Origin: Planctomycetaceae bacterium
GTDB lineage: Bacteria > Planctomycetota > Planctomycetia > Planctomycetales > Planctomycetaceae
Assembly: GCA_017795105.1 (NCBI GenBank)
Contig: CP051247.1
Coordinates: 3,492,001 to 3,556,000, forward strand
Length of the DNA stretch: 64,000 nucleotides
Direction: 5' to 3'
Shown: positions 63,001-64,000 of the stretch, in pieces
Numbering within the stretch: the stretch's first letter is position 1
How the letters are laid out: every line of letters begins with the position of its first letter
Program-made: the position numbers and the translations under genes
Notes under the pieces: generated by a model
Told to the model about the DNA's origin: nothing
The model's input: only the letters and a program-made list of their open reading frames with translations
Databases searched by the model: none

Positions 63001-64000
63001 GTGCAAGACTACGCTCCGCAACAGGGGTCTCCCCTGCTCCTGCCCGCTCCCCGGGTCGATTCGATTCGCAACGATCTGCAGATTCAAACACTCACGACCG
63101 GAGCCAACAGTGCGCTGAAACGCTGGCCGAAAGTCACCGTCAATTCGCCGAAACTGCTGACGCGCCCGGGCTTCGTGCCGACCTGGAAGCCGTTCTGGCA
63201 GAAGCCGAAGACGATTCAAGTCGCCTTCCCGGATATCATCGAGTTCCAGGAACCGAAGGCGGAAAGTGAGAAGAAAGAACTGCGTCGGCTCAAGCCCCCG
63301 CAAGCGAGTGGGGAAGGCGAAGAAGCCTCCGCAGAGAAAAAGAAAAAGCCAACGCGGATCAAGCCGCCGGATGATCTGCTGTCGATGGAAGACCGGCTGT
63401 TCTACATTCTGCAACCACCGCTGGAGAACTGGCTTTCCGGTCAGGAACTGGTGATGCCGTTCGAGCCGTTCGCCTATCAGTACGAAGGCATCGCCTGGCT
63501 CTTCTCGCAGAAGTCGGCTCTGCTCGCCGATGAGATGGGACTCGGAAAAACGATGCAGACGATTACAGCCGTCCGGCTGCTGCTGCGAAGCGGGCAGGTG
63601 CGTCGTGTGCTGATGGTCTGCCCGAAGCCGCTGATTCCGAACTGGCAGCGCGAGTTCAAACTCTGGTCCGAAGAATTGCCCGTCACCACGATGGAGGGAG
63701 ACAGTGCCCGCCGGAAGATGTTGTGGGAAATGCAGTCGATTCCCGTGCTGCTCACGAACTACGAGATTCTCGTTCGCGACCTCCAGAACATGGAAGAGGA
63801 GGAGTACCCCCGCTTCGATCTGGTCGTGCTCGATGAGTCGCAGCGAATCAAGAACCGCGATTCGCTCACGTCGGAAGTGATTCGCCGCATTCCACGGCGT
63901 CGATCGTGGTCGCTGACCGGAACGCCGATTGAGAATCGTCCGGAAGAACTGGCGTCGCTGTTCGAATTCATGGGCGTCGTGCCGGCACGTTCGAGCCCGG
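63001..64000 (+). CDS. SNF2-family DEAD/DEAH helicase, 5' part
   Basis: Open from a GTG at 63001 (AAGGA eight bases upstream) to the window edge, 333 codons, no stop. An N-terminal helical region with a Lys/Glu-rich stretch leads into the Swi2/Snf2 ATPase: the Q-like FAYQYEGIAWLFSQKSA, Walker A LLADEMGLGKTMQTITA (about residue 180), MVCPKPLIPNWQREFK, Walker B FDLVVLDESQRIKN and motif III SLTGTPIENRPEELASLF. DESQ replaces the usual DEAH. It should be an ATP-driven DNA translocase; bacterial members act on RNA polymerase (RapA) or in DNA repair. The rest is outside the window. Confidence 0.9.
   Translation, partial: MQDYAPQQGSPLLLPAPRVDSIRNDLQIQTLTTGANSALKRWPKVTVNSPKLLTRPGFVPTWKPFWQKPKTIQVAFPDIIEFQEPKAESEKKELRRLKPPQASGEGEEASAEKKKKPTRIKPPDDLLSMEDRLFYILQPPLENWLSGQELVMPFEPFAYQYEGIAWLFSQKSALLADEMGLGKTMQTITAVRLLLRSGQVRRVLMVCPKPLIPNWQREFKLWSEELPVTTMEGDSARRKMLWEMQSIPVLLTNYEILVRDLQNMEEEEYPRFDLVVLDESQRIKNRDSLTSEVIRRIPRRRSWSLTGTPIENRPEELASLFEFMGVVPARSSP

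Overview
The window looks like the chromosome of a planctomycete (Planctomycetota, probably class Planctomycetia). The signs are a DUF1559 prepilin-like protein, two large membrane Ser/Thr kinases, a 12-heme cytochrome, a SulP transporter fused to carbonic anhydrase, many exported proteins of unknown function, mostly single or short transcription units on both strands, and fairly GC-rich DNA. No prophage, CRISPR array or rRNA operon was seen. Two tRNA genes are present: Pro-UGG and initiator Met.

Layout. 1-8.1 kb: a partial Cys-rich lipoprotein, motB without motA, recG, a DUF1559 protein, a GNAT acetyltransferase, a CsgG/LpoB-like lipoprotein and a Xer recombinase. 8.4-12.8 kb (minus strand): hisF, two small envelope proteins, enolase, a small membrane protein and nadD. 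13.1-23 kb: tRNA-Pro, a SUKH-like protein, a Kv-type K+ channel, parB with three parS-like sites nearby, the SulP-carbonic anhydrase fusion, nagB and a UvrD/PcrA helicase. 23-32 kb: a repeat-rich stretch with a 12-heme cytochrome, a dCache-sensor kinase, a REP-associated transposase surrounded by its likely REP palindromes, dedA and tRNA-fMet. 32-43.6 kb: an exported HEAT-repeat protein with a receiver-like domain, an rRNA methyltransferase, a cation efflux protein, a zinc metalloprotease, two paralogous membrane proteins between direct copies of a long repeat, an HtrA protease and a MoxR ATPase. 43.8-52.3 kb: a 1303-residue kinase with a very large ectodomain, an aldehyde dehydrogenase, a PA-IL-like exported protein, proB and an HNH nuclease. 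52.5-57.1 kb (minus strand): a metallophosphoesterase (PlcP-like), BtaA, BtaB and a glycosyltransferase. 57.5-64 kb: rpsR, a TPR protein with two RNA polymerase alpha-CTD-like domains, a sugar isomerase, a PaaK-like ligase, a hypothetical gene and the start of a SNF2 helicase.

How the genes work together. The clearest pathway is the 52.5-57.1 kb set. PlcP would release diacylglycerol from phospholipids, BtaA would add the homoserine group, BtaB would trimethylate it to give the phosphorus-free betaine lipid DGTS, and the glycosyltransferase could make a glycolipid from the same pool. This is inferred from motifs and gene order. The second strong theme is short palindromes: several families with 3-nt loops, often in inverted pairs about 140 bp apart. 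One family flanks the RAYT gene, and another carries the GTAG head typical of REP elements. A third theme is unusual domain combinations: TPR plus alpha-CTD, kinase plus ectodomain, and HEAT plus receiver-like.
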